Shown piece after piece: positions 6,888 to 8,262 of a DNA stretch of 8,262 nucleotides. The position numbers and the translations under genes were made by a program. The notes under the pieces are model-generated. The model was not told the DNA's origin and did no database searches. It saw only the letters and a list, made by a program, of their open reading frames with translations. Position 1 is the first letter of the stretch. Each line of letters begins with the position of its first letter. The stretch is from Pseudomonadota bacterium (lineage in GTDB: Bacteria; Pseudomonadota; Gammaproteobacteria; Pseudomonadales; Pseudomonadaceae): positions 1-8,262 of the forward strand of contig JAEYXX010000017.1 in the NCBI GenBank assembly GCA_023431055.1. The letters run 5' to 3'.

Positions 6888-8262
6888 ACTTCACTTCCGG
6901 CGGCGTGCTGAAGGTGTGATAGGGCGCCGGTGACGGCACCGTCCACTCCAGACCTTCCGCACCGTCCCAGGGCTTGGCCGGGGCCGGCTTGCCGCCACGG
7001 ATGCACTTGATGACGATGAACAGGAACAGCAGCTGGGTAGCCCCGAACATGAAGGCGCCGATACTGGAAACCATGTTGAAGTTGGCGAACATCATGTTGT
7101 AGTCGGGGATACGCCGCGGCATACCGGCCAGGCCGACGAAGTGCATCGGGAAGAACGCCAGGTTCATGCCGATGAAGCTCATCCAGAAATGCAGTTTGGC
7201 CAGGGTTTCGTCGTACATGTGGCCAGTCCACTTCGGCAGCCAGTAATAGGCCGAAGCGAAGATGCCGAAGATCGCCCCCGGCACCAGCACGTAGTGGAAG
7301 TGCGCCACCACGAAATAGGTGTCGTGATACTGGAAGTCCGACGGCGCGATGGCCAGCATCAACCCGGAGAAACCACCAATGGTGAAGAGGATGACGAAGG
7401 CCACCGAGAAGAGCATCGGCGCCTCGAAGGTCATCGAGCCCTGCCACATGGTGCTGGCCCAGTTGAACACCTTCACCCCGGTGGGTACGGCGATCAGCAT
7501 GGTGGCGTACATGAAGAACAGCTCGCCGGTCAGCGGGATGCCGACGGTGAACATGTGGTGCGCCCAGACGATGAACGAGAGGAAGGCGATGGCGCCGGTT
7601 GCATAGACCATCGAGGTGTAGCCGAACAGCGGCTTGCGCGCGAAGGCCGGGATGATCGAGCTGACCGCGCCGAAGGCGGGCAGGATCATGATGTACACCT
7701 CGGGGTGGCCGAAGAACCAGAACACGTGCTGGAACAGCACCGGATCACCACCGCCGGCAGCGTTGAAGAAGCTGGTTCCGAAGTGGATGTCCATCAGCAT
7801 CATGGTCACGCAGCCGGCCAGTACCGGCATCACCGCGATCAGCAGGAAGGCGGTGATCAGCCAGGTCCAGACGAACAGCGGCATCTTCATCAGGGTCATG
7901 CCGGGGGCGCGCAGGTTGAGGATGGTGGCGACCACGTTGATCGCCCCCATGATCGAACTGATGCCCATCAGGTGAATGGCGAAGATGAAGAAGGTGGTGC
8001 TCTCCGGCCCGTAGGTCGTCGACAGCGGCGCGTAGAAGGTCCAGCCGAAGTTCGGCCCGCCACCTTCCATGAACAGCGTCGAGACCAGCAGGCCGAAGGC
8101 CGCCGGCAGCAGCCAGAAGCTGAAGTTGTTCATCCGCGGCAGGGCCATGTCCGGCGCGCCGATCATCAGCGGGATCATCCAGTTGGCCAGGCCGACGAAG
8201 GCCGGCATCACCGCGCCGAAGACCATGATCAGGCCGTGCATGGTGGTCATCTGGTTGAAGAA
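6886..8262 (-). CDS. coxA: Cytochrome c oxidase subunit I, aa3 type (5' end outside window)
   Basis: The catalytic subunit (also ctaD) that holds heme a and the heme a3-CuB centre and pumps protons in the inner membrane. The visible 458 residues are open to the right edge; by comparison with about 530 for the family, roughly 70 N-terminal residues are missing. Seen in order: MTTMHG (a heme a ligand His), GAPDMALPRMNN (D-channel Asp and Asn), GHPEVY (7693-7710; CuB His, the A1-type Glu and the Tyr normally cross-linked to His), VWAHHM (two CuB His), VPTGVKVFNW (K-channel Thr and Lys), and VAHFHYV (heme a3 and heme a ligands). All key residues are intact, so this should be a functional A1-type heme-copper oxidase. 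The next gene, ctaG, starts 10 bases after the stop. coxB would be expected beyond the edge. Confidence 0.98.
   Translation of the reverse strand, partial: FFNQMTTMHGLIMVFGAVMPAFVGLANWMIPLMIGAPDMALPRMNNFSFWLLPAAFGLLVSTLFMEGGGPNFGWTFYAPLSTTYGPESTTFFIFAIHLMGISSIMGAINVVATILNLRAPGMTLMKMPLFVWTWLITAFLLIAVMPVLAGCVTMMLMDIHFGTSFFNAAGGGDPVLFQHVFWFFGHPEVYIMILPAFGAVSSIIPAFARKPLFGYTSMVYATGAIAFLSFIVWAHHMFTVGIPLTGELFFMYATMLIAVPTGVKVFNWASTMWQGSMTFEAPMLFSVAFVILFTIGGFSGLMLAIAPSDFQYHDTYFVVAHFHYVLVPGAIFGIFASAYYWLPKWTGHMYDETLAKLHFWMSFIGMNLAFFPMHFVGLAGMPRRIPDYNMMFANFNMVSSIGAFMFGATQLLFLFIVIKCIRGGKPAPAKPWDGAEGLEWTVPSPAPYHTFSTPPEVK

Overview
The window is a high-GC stretch of a gammaproteobacterial chromosome, almost certainly a Pseudomonas or close relative in the Pseudomonadaceae. 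The pointers are the APH-fold type of homoserine kinase preceded by a small DUF2782-like gene, and the gene order of an aa3-type cytochrome c oxidase cluster that includes a reversed DUF2909 gene. This rests on recognition of protein families and gene order, not on a database search.

Left part, plus strand (1-1060): the last 30 codons of a DUF2782-like protein, then complete thrB (homoserine kinase, threonine biosynthesis). A 74-bp nested inverted repeat (1057-1130) follows. It contains the thrB stop codon and separates thrB from the convergent oxidase cluster.

Rest of the window, mostly minus strand, given in transcription order from the right edge: coxA/ctaD (subunit I, N-terminus outside the window), ctaG (Cox11, copper delivery to CuB), coxC/ctaE (subunit III). 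A short plus-strand gene for a two-helix membrane protein (DUF2909) is set against the flow. Then come SURF1, a 192-residue membrane-anchored protein with a Sco-like CxxxC and a VDPHGNL segment, ctaA (heme A synthase), cyoE/ctaB (heme O synthase) and sco/senC (Sco1-type copper chaperone).

The genes form one pathway. CyoE farnesylates heme B to heme O, CtaA oxidises heme O to heme A, SURF1 assists heme a placement, CtaG supplies CuB of subunit I, and Sco supplies CuA of subunit II (coxB, expected just beyond the right edge). Spacing is tight. At three junctions (coxA-ctaG, ctaG-coxC, cyoE-sco) the ribosome binding site of the downstream gene overlaps the stop codon of the upstream gene, which suggests translational coupling. 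No stretch over 300 bases lacks a gene.

I see no clearly new system; this is conserved respiratory and amino-acid metabolism. The parts most worth a second look are the Sco-like 192-residue protein, the opposed DUF2909 gene that interrupts the cluster, and the nested inverted repeat at the end of thrB.
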